In this document: one piece after another, positions 34,498 through 43,748 of the stretch
Layout of the letters: the number at the start of each line of letters is the position of its first letter
How positions within the stretch are numbered: the stretch's first letter is position 1
NCBI RefSeq assembly: GCF_001189295.1
Contig: NZ_CP012159.1
Coordinates: 10,001,856-10,065,855 of the forward strand
Length of the DNA stretch: 64,000 nt
Direction: 5' to 3'
Origin: Chondromyces crocatus
GTDB lineage: Bacteria > Myxococcota_A > Polyangia > Polyangiales > Polyangiaceae
The notes under the pieces: model-generated
Told to the model about the DNA's origin: nothing
What the model saw: only the letters and a program-made list of their open reading frames with translations
The model's database searches: none
Made by a program: the position numbers and the translations under genes

Positions 34498-36465
34498 CTA
34501 CTCGCGCGGCCTGATGAGCTGGAAGTAACGGTTCACGTAGAACCGATAGCCGTCGGGGATCTGCTCCTTGTTGATCTGCTCTTCCGCGACGGTCTTGTAC
34601 TGCGTGAACACCTTCTTGTAGGGCCCGCCCTTGAAGCCACGCTCCGCGGCGCTGAGGATCACCTCGCTGTTCGACGGGCCCTGCTGCGTGTCGACGCCCT
34701 GCGCCTGCACGTCCTGCGTCCCCATCTTGGGATCGGTGCGCTTGCCCGCGACTTCAGGCCCTCGCCCCGTCCCTGCGCCCTTTCCCCCGGGCTGGTTCCC
34801 TTCGCCACCACCCTGCTGCCCTTGGCCTTCGCCGCCAGGCTGACCCTGGCCTTGCCCACCGGGCATCAAGATCTTCTTCCCCCCAGGCCCGAGCACCCAG
34901 ACCTGCCCCTCACCCGGCTTGCGGCCCTGCCCCTGGCCTTGCCCCTGCTGGCCGTTCTGCCCCTCTTGCCCGTCCTCGCCTTCCTCGCCGTCCTGCCCCT
35001 CGCCCTGCTGCCCCTGCCCTTGCTGGTCCTGCCCCTGCCCTTGCTGACCGCTCCCGCCGCGGGCTCGCTTCCCGAAGCGCATCATCCGCGTCATGCGCTG
35101 CTTGCCGCCTTGCCCCTGCTGACGAAGCAGCTCCCGCAGCTCTTCGAGCCGCTGACGAAGCTCCTCCTTCTCCTTCTGGGACATCTCCTCTTCCTGGAGA
35201 CGGTTCAGGTCCTCGGCAGCCTGCTCGAGATCGTCGGCCGACATCCCGAGCTCACGCATCAGATCCTGCGCAGCTTTGGAGAGTTCCCGGTCGAGCCGAT
35301 CGAGCTGCCTTCCGGTCCGCTCCTTCTGCTCGGCCTCGCGGTCGAGGCGTTCCAGCTCGCGCTCTTTCTTCTTGAGCAGCCGCTCTTCTTCTTCCCGCTT
35401 CTGGGCGTCCTCACTCTTCGGCTTCTGCTTCTGCTTGAGGAGCTGCTCCTGGGCCTCGGCGCGCTTCTCGTTCAGCGCCTGCATCGCCTCCTTGCGCCGC
35501 GCCGCCGCGCGCTCGAGCGCCTTCTGGAGCCGCTCCAGCTCCGCCTTGTCGGGCTTCTTCTTGTCGCGGAGGCGCTCGGCGAGATCCTTGAGATCCTTCT
35601 TCGCCTTCTCGAGATCGTTCTTCTCCAGCGACTCGCCGACCTGCTTCGCGAGGTCGCTCTTCTTGAGATCGATCCCCGTCTCGCGCAGCTCCTCTTCGAG
35701 GGCCTTGAGGTCCGCCTCGGCGCCCTTGAGCAGCTCGCGCTCCAGCGCTTCCATCCGTCGGAAGGCCTCGGTGCGGTCGAGCCGCTTGTTGGCGATGTCG
35801 TCGATGAGCTGGTTGAACCGCTCCACGGCGGCCTTCGTCTCGGGGCTCTGATCCTGCCGGTCCAGCGCACGCGCAGCGTCGCGGAACAGCTCCAGATCGT
35901 CAGGCGCCATGGTCAGCGCGTCGATGGTCTGCGCGACCGGCATCTCCCGGCGCGGGATCCGCACCTCCAGCAGCGCCACCCCGAGCAACCCCACCCCGGC
36001 GAGCGCAGGCGCCCAGAGGTGCTCCGGGAGCGGCAGCGGCGCGGCCTTGGCAGGCCGGAGGGTCGTGGAGAGGGCACAGGCGTCGTCGATCGCCGCATCC
36101 ATCAGCGGCGTCCGCTTCGCTTCCGGGAGGGCCTCGAAGGCCACGGCGTTCGTCAACCGATCATGCAGGTCGTGATGCCGATCGAGCCGCATCGTCCCCG
36201 CCCGAGGTGGCAGCCGACGCAGCATCGACACGACCACCACGATCACCACCAGCGCCGCCGCGCCAATCAGGATCTGCCAGGTACGCTGCTCGGAGAGCAG
36301 CGACGGCATCACCTTCCTGGCGGCGAGCGCCCCGGCGGCCAGGGCGAACGCGGCGGTCGACACCGGCGGGAGCGCCTGGAGCGCCCGAGCGAGGCGCAGC
36401 CTCAGCTCGACCAGCCGTGCGGCGCGATGAATACGACCCAGGTGCTTGATGCGGGAATCGCTCAC
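34498..36465 (-). CDS. DUF4175-like membrane protein with long coiled coil and Gln/Gly-rich tail
   Basis: A 655-residue protein, first gene of the MoxR/VWA operon. Two membrane helices lie near residues 40-85 and one near 155-175. Residues 200-460 are a charged coiled coil (many KKDLKDLAERLRDKK-type heptads). Residues 470-580 are a Gln/Gly-rich, disordered region (GQGQ, QGQQGEGQ). The last 70 residues are folded and acidic-basic mixed. This layout is known in MoxR operons of delta- and alphaproteobacteria (DUF4175). It probably scaffolds the complex. The GTG start at 36465 follows the family pattern. Confidence 0.85.
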   Translation of the reverse strand: MSDSRIKHLGRIHRAARLVELRLRLARALQALPPVSTAAFALAAGALAARKVMPSLLSEQRTWQILIGAAALVVIVVVVSMLRRLPPRAGTMRLDRHHDLHDRLTNAVAFEALPEAKRTPLMDAAIDDACALSTTLRPAKAAPLPLPEHLWAPALAGVGLLGVALLEVRIPRREMPVAQTIDALTMAPDDLELFRDAARALDRQDQSPETKAAVERFNQLIDDIANKRLDRTEAFRRMEALERELLKGAEADLKALEEELRETGIDLKKSDLAKQVGESLEKNDLEKAKKDLKDLAERLRDKKKPDKAELERLQKALERAAARRKEAMQALNEKRAEAQEQLLKQKQKPKSEDAQKREEEERLLKKKERELERLDREAEQKERTGRQLDRLDRELSKAAQDLMRELGMSADDLEQAAEDLNRLQEEEMSQKEKEELRQRLEELRELLRQQGQGGKQRMTRMMRFGKRARGGSGQQGQGQDQQGQGQQGEGQDGEEGEDGQEGQNGQQGQGQGQGRKPGEGQVWVLGPGGKKILMPGGQGQGQPGGEGQGQQGGGEGNQPGGKGAGTGRGPEVAGKRTDPKMGTQDVQAQGVDTQQGPSNSEVILSAAERGFKGGPYKKVFTQYKTVAEEQINKEQIPDGYRFYVNRYFQLIRPRE

Positions 36466-36693
36466 GATGCTCGGCTATCCGGGCGGGATCGCCCGTTTCT
36501 GGGGGAGTTGCATGGCGGGGTTGCCACACGAAGCCCGCCAGGAAAGGACACCTCGACGCACGAACAGGGCGCCATTGTACCTGCTGACGCGCGTCATGCC
36601 CGAAAGTTCCTCGGATGAACGCGCTGTCTGCAGAGACCTTACGCCCTGCGGTGCGGTGCTATTCCCGATGGCGGGCCCCCCGGGGGCGGAGCC

Positions 36694-38097
36694 TTACCCC
36701 CTGGAGCGCTTCTTCGCGGTCCGTCGAGCGGCAGGCTTCCGGCCCGACGCCCTCGTCGAGGCGTTCCTGGCGCCCGTCGCCTTGCGCGCGGGTGCCTTCT
36801 TGGTGGCCCGGGTGGTGCGCTTCGCGGCCGTCGTCTTCGTGGCCTTCCTGCCAGTCTTCTTGGCAGCGCCACGCTTCGCCGTCGTCTTGGCAGCGCCGCG
36901 CTTCGCCGTCGTCTTCTTCGCAGCGCCGCGCTTCGCCGTCGTCTTCTTCGCAGCACCGCGCTTCGCCGTCGTCTTCTTCGCAGCGCCGCGCTTTGCCGTC
37001 GTCTTCTTCGCAGCGCCGGTCTTCTTGGCAGCACCGCGCTTCGCCGTCGTCTTCTTCGCAGCGCCGCGCTTCGCCGTCGTCTTCTTCGCAGCGCCGGTCT
37101 TCTTGGCAGCACCGCGCTTTGCCGTCGTCTTCTTCGCAGCGCCGCGCTTCGCGGGAGCTGCCTTCTTCGTCACCCGGCGCTTCGCCGCGCCAGCCTTCTT
37201 CGATGCCCGGCGCCTGGCCGTCTTGGGCTCTGAATCGCTCTCCATGGATCCCTCTGCGTCGGACTCTTCGTCCGCTTCGTCAGCGTCTTGGGCTTCGTCG
37301 CCGTTGGCCTCGACGTCGTCGTCGTCGCCGCCGCGATCTTCCTCGGCGTCGTCGTCCTCGTCGTCTCCGCCCCCGTCGTCCTCATCGTCGACGTCGTCCT
37401 CGTCGTCTTGGTCCTCGACGTCGTCGTCCTCGTCGCCTTGGTCTTCGGCATCGTCGTCCTCGTCGTCTCCGCCCTCGTCACGGGCATCGTCGTCTCGGTC
37501 CGATTCCGCCTCGTCCTCGGCGCCTTGGTCCGTGCCGCCGTCGTCCTCGACTGCCGAATCCTCGCCTTCGCGATCCTCGGTGTCCAGGTCTCCGTCGTCA
37601 CGGTCCTCGATGTCTTGGTCCTCCACGTCTTGGTCCTCCACGTCTTGCTCCTCGGCGTCTTGGCCCTCGTCGATGCCCGAGGTCCCAGGCTCCTTGTTGT
37701 ATCGGCGCAGGGTTTCCCGCACCCGATCGTCCAGATCGGCGAACTCGAACGGCTTGTTCAGCCAAGCGTCCGCCGAGAAGAGGGGCGAGGTCATCTCGTT
37801 CAGGTTCTCGCCGATCCCGGTCAGCATGATGACGCCGGTCCGGGCGAAGGGTTTGCCCTCGCCGGCCTCCCCCTTGATCCGCCTGCAGACCTCCCACCCA
37901 CTCATTCCAGGCATCATCACGTCGAGCAGGATGAGATCGGGCAGGTGCTCCTGCGCCAATCTCCATGCGACGTCTCCCTCGGAGGCTTCCACGACTGAGA
38001 AGCCCATGTTCTTGAGGTGACGAGAAACGAGGCTCAGCATTGCCGGCTCGTCCTCGGCTACCAGTACGCGAAGCGGCGCGGTGCTCGCAGCAGACAT
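36694..38097 (-). CDS. Receiver domain fused to acidic linker and histone-H1-like basic tail
   Basis: A 467-residue protein in three parts. Residues 8-130 are a complete response regulator receiver: acidic pair E15/D16, phospho-acceptor D59 in LILLDVMMPGMSG, T93 and K115. Residues 143-290 are almost all Asp, Glu, Gly and Gln, with net charge near -80. Residues 291-467 are Lys/Arg/Ala/Thr-rich, with eight to nine copies of AAKKTTAKRG, like the C-terminal tails of histone H1 and bacterial AlgP/Hc1 proteins. There is no HTH output domain. It should bind DNA through charge, with the acidic part masking or balancing the tail. ATG 38097. It is divergent from the epimerase gene. The partner kinase is not in the window. 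Confidence 0.9.
   Translation of the reverse strand: MSAASTAPLRVLVAEDEPAMLSLVSRHLKNMGFSVVEASEGDVAWRLAQEHLPDLILLDVMMPGMSGWEVCRRIKGEAGEGKPFARTGVIMLTGIGENLNEMTSPLFSADAWLNKPFEFADLDDRVRETLRRYNKEPGTSGIDEGQDAEEQDVEDQDVEDQDIEDRDDGDLDTEDREGEDSAVEDDGGTDQGAEDEAESDRDDDARDEGGDDEDDDAEDQGDEDDDVEDQDDEDDVDDEDDGGGDDEDDDAEEDRGGDDDDVEANGDEAQDADEADEESDAEGSMESDSEPKTARRRASKKAGAAKRRVTKKAAPAKRGAAKKTTAKRGAAKKTGAAKKTTAKRGAAKKTTAKRGAAKKTGAAKKTTAKRGAAKKTTAKRGAAKKTTAKRGAAKKTTAKRGAAKTTAKRGAAKKTGRKATKTTAAKRTTRATKKAPARKATGARNASTRASGRKPAARRTAKKRSRG
36862..37149 (-). repeat. 30-bp tandem repeats encoding AAKKTTAKRG
   Basis: About nine tandem units of roughly 30 bp, some shortened or with an inserted GAAKKTG variant, encode residues 317-412 of the receiver-H1 fusion. 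The units are nearly identical at the DNA level, which suggests recent expansion and contraction. Length variation between strains is likely. Confidence 0.85.
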
Positions 38098-38251
38098 GAT
38101 GGGCGGATGAGAGTACGTGGCGGCGGCTCGGTCAAGAGGGACGATTCCCCATCGATGCCGGGGTGAGCCTGCGCAGGTCACCGGGCAGGACCCGAACGGC
38201 GAGCGTGAAGAGCGCGCGTTCGGCGCTACATCAAGGCGATATGCTCGATGA

Positions 38252-39253
38252 ATGAGCGAGATCGTCGCCGTCAGCGGAGCGTCTGGTTTCATCGGCTCGG
38301 CGCTCGTCAGGAAAATCATCGAGGGTGGTCGCGCGGTGCGAGCCCTGGTCGAGCCAGGCACGAGCACGCGAAACCTGGACGGACTCCCTCCGCACCAGAT
38401 CGAGCTGGTTCCCGTGGATGTATGCGATCACGTGGGAATGGCCCGAGCCCTCGACGGCTGCGCAGCCTTTCATCACCTCGCCGCCGTCTACAAGACGTGG
38501 ATGCCCGACCCGCGCCCGCTGTACCGGGTCAACGTCGAGGGCACCACGACCGCGCTGAACGCTGCGCGTGCAGCCCGCATTCCCCGCGTGGTGTTCACTT
38601 CTTCGATCGCAGCGATCGGCCTCCGCGACGATGGTGAGCCGAGCGACGAAACCGTGGCCTGGAACCTCCACACCATCGCCAGCGACTACGTGCTCACCAA
38701 GCACCTCTCCGAGCGCATCGCGCTGAGCTTCGCCGAAGCTGGCCTGCCCCTGGTCGTGGTGAACCCCGGCTTCCCCTTCGGCGCTGGCGACATCGGCCCC
38801 ACGCCCACCGGCAGGTTCCTGCTGTCGCTCCTCCGTCACGAGACGCCCGCCCTGGGCGCCGGAGGCATCGCCGCCATCGACGTGGACGACGTCGCGGTCG
38901 GACACCTCACCGCAGAGACGCGCGGCCGCATCGGCGAGCGGTACATCCTCGCCAACCACAACGTGAGCTTCATCGAGCTGGCGCGCCTCGTCGAGGAGGT
39001 GGCTGGCGTCCCCGCGCCTCGGCTGCGCATCCCTGGGTGGGCGGGCCGTGGCGCCGCGCTCGCGATGGAGCTGTGGGCCGACCACGTGAGCCACACCGAG
39101 CCCCAGGCGACCTACCGCAGCATCCAGTACATCCAGCGCGCCGCCTACTTCGACGCCTCCAAGGCGCGTCGAGAACTCGACCTCCCCTGCACGCCCCTTC
39201 GCACCTCGATCGAGCGCGCCGTCACCTGGTTCCGCGCCCAGGGCATGGCCTGA
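38252..39253 (+). CDS. HpnA-like NAD-dependent epimerase/dehydratase
   Basis: A 333-residue extended short-chain dehydrogenase. The Rossmann loop is GASGFIGSALVRKII, the catalytic Ser lies in TSSIAAIG, and the Tyr-Lys pair lies in SDYVLTKHLSE. AAVYKTWMPDPRPLYRVNVEGT is close to the pattern of hopanoid-associated sugar epimerase HpnA and dihydroflavonol reductase-like proteins. In HpnA the substrate is a nucleotide sugar or hopanoid precursor; here it is unknown, and no hopanoid genes are nearby. Start ATG 38252. It is divergent from the receiver-H1 gene, with 154 bases between them. Confidence 0.85.
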   Translation: MSEIVAVSGASGFIGSALVRKIIEGGRAVRALVEPGTSTRNLDGLPPHQIELVPVDVCDHVGMARALDGCAAFHHLAAVYKTWMPDPRPLYRVNVEGTTTALNAARAARIPRVVFTSSIAAIGLRDDGEPSDETVAWNLHTIASDYVLTKHLSERIALSFAEAGLPLVVVNPGFPFGAGDIGPTPTGRFLLSLLRHETPALGAGGIAAIDVDDVAVGHLTAETRGRIGERYILANHNVSFIELARLVEEVAGVPAPRLRIPGWAGRGAALAMELWADHVSHTEPQATYRSIQYIQRAAYFDASKARRELDLPCTPLRTSIERAVTWFRAQGMA

Positions 39254-39331
39254 TCCCGAGCGCGCCTCCCTCCGGCCCCTCACCAGTCCCACCCCGCTCC
39301 ACGACTCCCCGAAACGATCCGCTCGCCATTC

Positions 39332-39732
39332 CCTGTGCTCGACGAGACCTCGGAGCGTTCCGACCGTCGGTTTCCTGCGCTCGACGAGTCCTCGGAACGT
39401 TTCGACCGTCGGTTTCCTGCGCTCGACGAGTCCTCGGAACGTTTCGACCGTCGGTTTCCTGCGCTCGACGAGTCCTCGGAGCGTTCCGACCGTCGGTTTC
39501 CTGCACTCGACGAGTCCTCGGAACGTTTCGACCGTCGGTTTCCTGCGCTCGACGAGACCTCGGAGCGTTCCGACCGTCGGTTTCCTGCGCTCGACGAGAC
39601 CTCGGAGCGTTCCGACCGTCGGTTTCCTGCGCTCGACGAGACCTCGGAGCGTTCCGATCGTCGGTTCCCTGCGCCTCACGACCCCTCGGAGCGTTCCGAT
39701 CGTCGGTTCCCTGCGCCTCACGACCCCTCGGA
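39332..39732. repeat. 42-bp tandem array, about 9.5 copies
   Basis: Nine full 42-bp units start at 39332, 39374, 39416, 39458, 39500, 39542, 39584, 39626 and 39668, and a partial tenth starts at 39710. Each has CTCGACGAG or CCTCACGAC followed by CCTCGGAxCGTT and a palindromic core, CGACCGTCG or CGATCGTCG. The last two units diverge together (CCTCACGACCC). Because 42 is divisible by three, most reading frames stay open on both strands, so open frames here are not evidence for protein. It sits between the epimerase and the groES promoter. Confidence 0.9.
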
Positions 39733-39978
39733 TGGCTCCCTCTCCGCAGGTGGCTCCCCGACCCCAAGCGAAGGGGCCCGCTCCCCTCACCCCATGAGGA
39801 AAGCCCGTCCCGTCCTCGGGGCCCCTGCCGCCATCCTGGCCACCCCCCTCCTTCCCTCGAGGAGCGAACCACGCTCCGGCTCGCGGGAAGATGTCCCTCG
39901 GAGCGGTCCAGGATGGCAGGAAACCTTTGCGATTTCGGTAACTTGTCGGATCCGTCAGAAATCCGCAGGGGGCTCCGC
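39733..39978. other. Intergenic stretch between array and groES promoter
   Basis: About 245 bases between the 42-bp array and the -35 element of groES. I see no supported gene, repeat or clear hairpin here. Together with the array and the groES leader it makes a gene-free region of about 900 bases. Confidence 0.4.
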
Positions 39979-40006
39979 TTGACAGCCCCCCTCCACTGAC
40001 TAAGTT
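39979..40006 (+). promoter_or_regulatory. Sigma-70-type promoter of groES-groEL
   Basis: A perfect TTGACA -35 (39979-39984) is followed after 16 bases by TAAGTT (40001-40006), a weak -10. The start point would fall just before or in the CIRCE element, the normal place for HrcA repression. Confidence 0.7.
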
Positions 40007-40017
40007 GCCGGCGCTCG

Positions 40018-40044
40018 CTAGCACTCGCCCATGACGAGTGCTAG
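40018..40044 (+). promoter_or_regulatory. CIRCE operator (HrcA binding site)
   Basis: CTAGCACTC (40018-40026), nine bases, then GAGTGCTAG (40036-40044). This is a perfect inverted repeat that matches the CIRCE consensus TTAGCACTC-N9-GAGTGCTAA apart from the outermost T/A pair. It lies in the groES leader and predicts heat-shock control by HrcA, whose gene is not in the window. Confidence 0.95.
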
Positions 40045-40169
40045 CAGCCCACTCAGAACGTAGTCACAACGAGGCGTCATGTCCGCCGGAGCACTCCGGC
40101 CGATGGGCGACCACCTCGTCCAGACATTTGGGGAGACGTCGGGATCGTCGTCCCCGGAGGGTTCCTATC

Positions 40170-40460
40170 ATGAAGATCCGTCCGCTCCAGGACCGCGTGA
40201 TCGTCAAGCGCATCAAGGAAGAAGAGAAGACCAAGGGGGGCATCATCATCCCCGACTCCGCCAAGGAGAAGCCGATCGAGGGCACCGTCGTGGCCGTCGG
40301 TAACGGCAAGGTCCTCGAGGACGGCTCGACTCGGAAGCTCGACCTGAAGGAGGGCGACCGCGTCCTCTTCGGCAAGTACTCGGGCACCGAGGTGAAGGTC
40401 GAAGGCGAGGAGCACCTGATCCTCCGCGAGGACGACATCCTCGGCGTCCTCGAGCAGTGA
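40170..40460 (+). CDS. groS: Co-chaperonin GroES
   Basis: A 96-residue GroES, normal length. [14 protein letters not shown] at the start, the mobile loop [16 protein letters not shown], the roof segment GNGKVLEDG and the end [13 protein letters not shown] are all typical. It caps GroEL during ATP-driven folding in the cytoplasm. ATG 40170 follows a GGAGGG site (40157-40162). It is 38 bases upstream of groEL in one operon, under the CIRCE operator. Confidence 0.98.
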   Translation: MKIRPLQDRVIVKRIKEEEKTKGGIIIPDSAKEKPIEGTVVAVGNGKVLEDGSTRKLDLKEGDRVLFGKYSGTEVKVEGEEHLILREDDILGVLEQ

Positions 40461-40483
40461 TCCACGCGACCGACAAGGACTAG

Positions 40484-42127
<1,644 letters not shown>

Positions 42128-42157
42128 TCGTCGGCTGACTCGTCAGCGATGACGTAG

Positions 42158-42194
42158 AGAGGGGATCGCCACGGCGGTCCCCTCTTTCTTTTTG
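42158..42194 (+). terminator. Rho-independent terminator of groES-groEL
   Basis: AGAGGGGA (42158-42165) and TCCCCTCT (42178-42185) form a perfect eight-base stem, with an inner GCC/GGC pairing possible in the loop. A T-rich run (TTTCTTTTTG) follows. It starts about 30 bases after the groEL stop. Confidence 0.9.
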
Positions 42195-42263
42195 TTGGTG
42201 CGCTGGCACATCGGCTTGTTGGTGCGCCGGCACATCGGCTTGTTGGTGCGCCGGCACATCGGC
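42192..42263. repeat. Three direct 24-bp repeats
   Basis: Units at 42192-42215, 42216-42239 and 42240-42263. The consensus contains TTGTTGGTGCGCCGGCACAT, followed by CGGC; unit one has a single T for C. Each unit contains a small palindrome, GTGC-GCCG-GCAC. Directly downstream of the groEL terminator. No coding function is supported. Confidence 0.85.
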
Positions 42264-42339
42264 GCACACTGCGACCACAGTGAGCGCTGCGAGCCGATGG
42301 CGATGGCGCTGCGATCTGGAGTGAGTGCGTGGAGCGCGC

Positions 42340-42852
42340 TCAGCCCCCGCCGCGAGGATCGTTCCGCCGGGCCCACTCGCACATCACCATGCCCGCAGCG
42401 ATCGCCACGGGGTACGAGTGGTTGATGCCGTACATGGGGATGGCGATGACGTCGTGGCAGGCCGCCAGCAGCGCCGGCGGGATGCCGTCGTTCTCGCTGC
42501 CGAGCAGGAAGACCAGGCCAGAGGGAAAGGACGCTTCCCATAGCGTCTGCTTGGCGTGGTCGCGCTCCACGCCGATGAGGTGGCGGCCCTCGATGGCGGA
42601 GAGGAACGAGTCCTCGTCCGGGTGCTCGACGATGTTCTCGTACTTCTGCATGCCCATGGCGGCGCGCTCGTAATACGGCTCGCTGCCGATCAGGATGATC
42701 TCCCGCGCGAGAAACGAGTGCGCGGTGCGGATGATCGCGCCGATGTTGAAGGGGTTCTTGGCGCGGCAGATGGCGATGGAGAAGTCGCTGCGCAGCGGGG
42801 CGAGCTCGTCGCGGATCTCGGCGGTGGTGAGGCCGAAGGGGGTGACCTTCAC
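42340..42852 (-). CDS. SpoU/TrmH family RNA 2'-O-ribose methyltransferase
   Basis: A 170-residue SPOUT-fold methyltransferase. All three family motifs are seen: NPFNIGAIIRTAHSF (motif 1), LVFLLGSENDGIP (motif 2) and IPMYGINHSYPVAIAAGMVM (motif 3, knot region). It methylates a ribose 2'-OH in tRNA or rRNA. It lacks the extra N-terminal substrate domain of TrmB/RlmB-type proteins and is close in size to TrmL. Which RNA it modifies is unknown. GTG start at 42852, nine bases from the next gene's stop. Confidence 0.92.
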   Translation of the reverse strand: MKVTPFGLTTAEIRDELAPLRSDFSIAICRAKNPFNIGAIIRTAHSFLAREIILIGSEPYYERAAMGMQKYENIVEHPDEDSFLSAIEGRHLIGVERDHAKQTLWEASFPSGLVFLLGSENDGIPPALLAACHDVIAIPMYGINHSYPVAIAAGMVMCEWARRNDPRGGG

Positions 42853-42861
42853 GGTGCAGGG

Positions 42862-43728
42862 TTACTCCAGCGCTTCGGTCTGATCGAAGGTCGGGTAGAT
42901 CGGCCCTTCGGTGACGGTCACCGTCTCGGTCGTGCCGGTTGGGTGCTGCACCAGGAGGACGACGCCGGTGATGGGGACGCCGTTGAAGGCGCTGCGTATC
43001 TCGTTGGTGGACATGCGGCGGACTTCGCGGCCACCGATGGCGAGGATCTGGTCGCCGACCTTGATGCCGACGCGCTCCGCCGGGCCGCTCGGCGCGGTGC
43101 GGGTGATGTAGATGGAGCTGGTGCGCAGCTCGTACCAAAGGCCGAGGCCGATCCGGGCGTGGGCAGGCTCGAAGGCGAGCTCGATCTGTCCCCCGCCCTC
43201 GAGGTCGAGGTTGAGCCGGCCCTGCGCGCGCTGGTCTTCGGAGGGGCGGAGCTCGCGGATGCCGATGGGCTTGTCGTTGAAAGCGTTCGAGTCCCACATC
43301 TCGACGCGCAGGCGCGCTTCCCGCTCGATCACGAAGTTGCCCGAGGGGCTGCCCGGCCAGGTCGGGGTGAAGGTGTTCGACTGGATGTGGGTGCGGAGGA
43401 CTTCCTTGCCGTTGACGAGCAGGCGCGCGTACGGGTCGGGCTCTCCGCCCTTGCCGCGGCTCCAGGTCCGGCCGTCACGGGTGCGCTCCGGGACGGTGCC
43501 GGAGACGAACTTGATGAACCGGAGGTTCTCCGGGGGAGGTGGCTCGAGGACCTGTCCGGGGGCGGGCTCCCTGAGGCGTGTACCCAGCTCTGGATAGATC
43601 GCCGGGCAGCCAGAAGCGCTGAGCAGAAAGAGAGAGAGGAGCGAAGCGAGGGACAGCCGCTCGCGGACGGTTCTGGTGAGAAGCACGGTGCGCCCATTTT
43701 TGGCCGGTGCGCGCATCGTCCGCAACAA
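42862..43728 (-). CDS. C2-like and PDZ domain lipoprotein
   Basis: A protein of 288 residues from 43728, or 274 from GTG 43686. The signal [20 protein letters not shown] has a lipobox. The middle resembles a C2-like beta-sandwich ([32 protein letters not shown]). The C-terminus is a PDZ domain ([20 protein letters not shown]). No protease domain is present, so it may bind peptide or lipid at the envelope. The 43686 start leaves room for promoters toward asnS, whose ATG is at 43749; from 43728 only 20 bases would separate the two genes. Confidence 0.8.
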   Translation of the reverse strand: MLRTMRAPAKNGRTVLLTRTVRERLSLASLLSLFLLSASGCPAIYPELGTRLREPAPGQVLEPPPPENLRFIKFVSGTVPERTRDGRTWSRGKGGEPDPYARLLVNGKEVLRTHIQSNTFTPTWPGSPSGNFVIEREARLRVEMWDSNAFNDKPIGIRELRPSEDQRAQGRLNLDLEGGGQIELAFEPAHARIGLGLWYELRTSSIYITRTAPSGPAERVGIKVGDQILAIGGREVRRMSTNEIRSAFNGVPITGVVLLVQHPTGTTETVTVTEGPIYPTFDQTEALE

Positions 43729-43748
43729 ATCCGTGCTATTCGCGGGCC

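Noticed and set aside
30909-34514. Plus-strand open frame of about 1200 codons opposite the MoxR/VWA operon
   Set aside because: It is antisense to well-supported genes and is rich in Arg, His, Leu and Gln, the usual composition of the opposite strand of high-GC coding DNA. No domain is visible.
34822-36618. Plus-strand Leu/Pro-rich frame of about 600 codons opposite the DUF4175-like gene
   Set aside because: The many LL and EE-like runs come from the reverse complement of the coiled coil and Gln-rich repeats. The minus-strand gene has conserved membrane helices and operon context.
36446-38020. Plus-strand frame opposite the receiver-H1 fusion, rich in Phe, Ala and Ser
   Set aside because: It is the complement of the Lys/Ala and Asp/Glu repeats. 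The receiver motifs are on the minus strand.
39332-39732. Possible CRISPR array
   Set aside because: The units are contiguous and nearly identical. There are no unique spacers between the repeats, and there are no cas genes.
38231-40024. Minus-strand frame covering the 42-bp array, with repeated RGLVERRKPTVGTL-like units
   Set aside because: The array is open in several frames on both strands because its period is 42. The frame also runs antisense through most of the epimerase gene, with no start or domain support.
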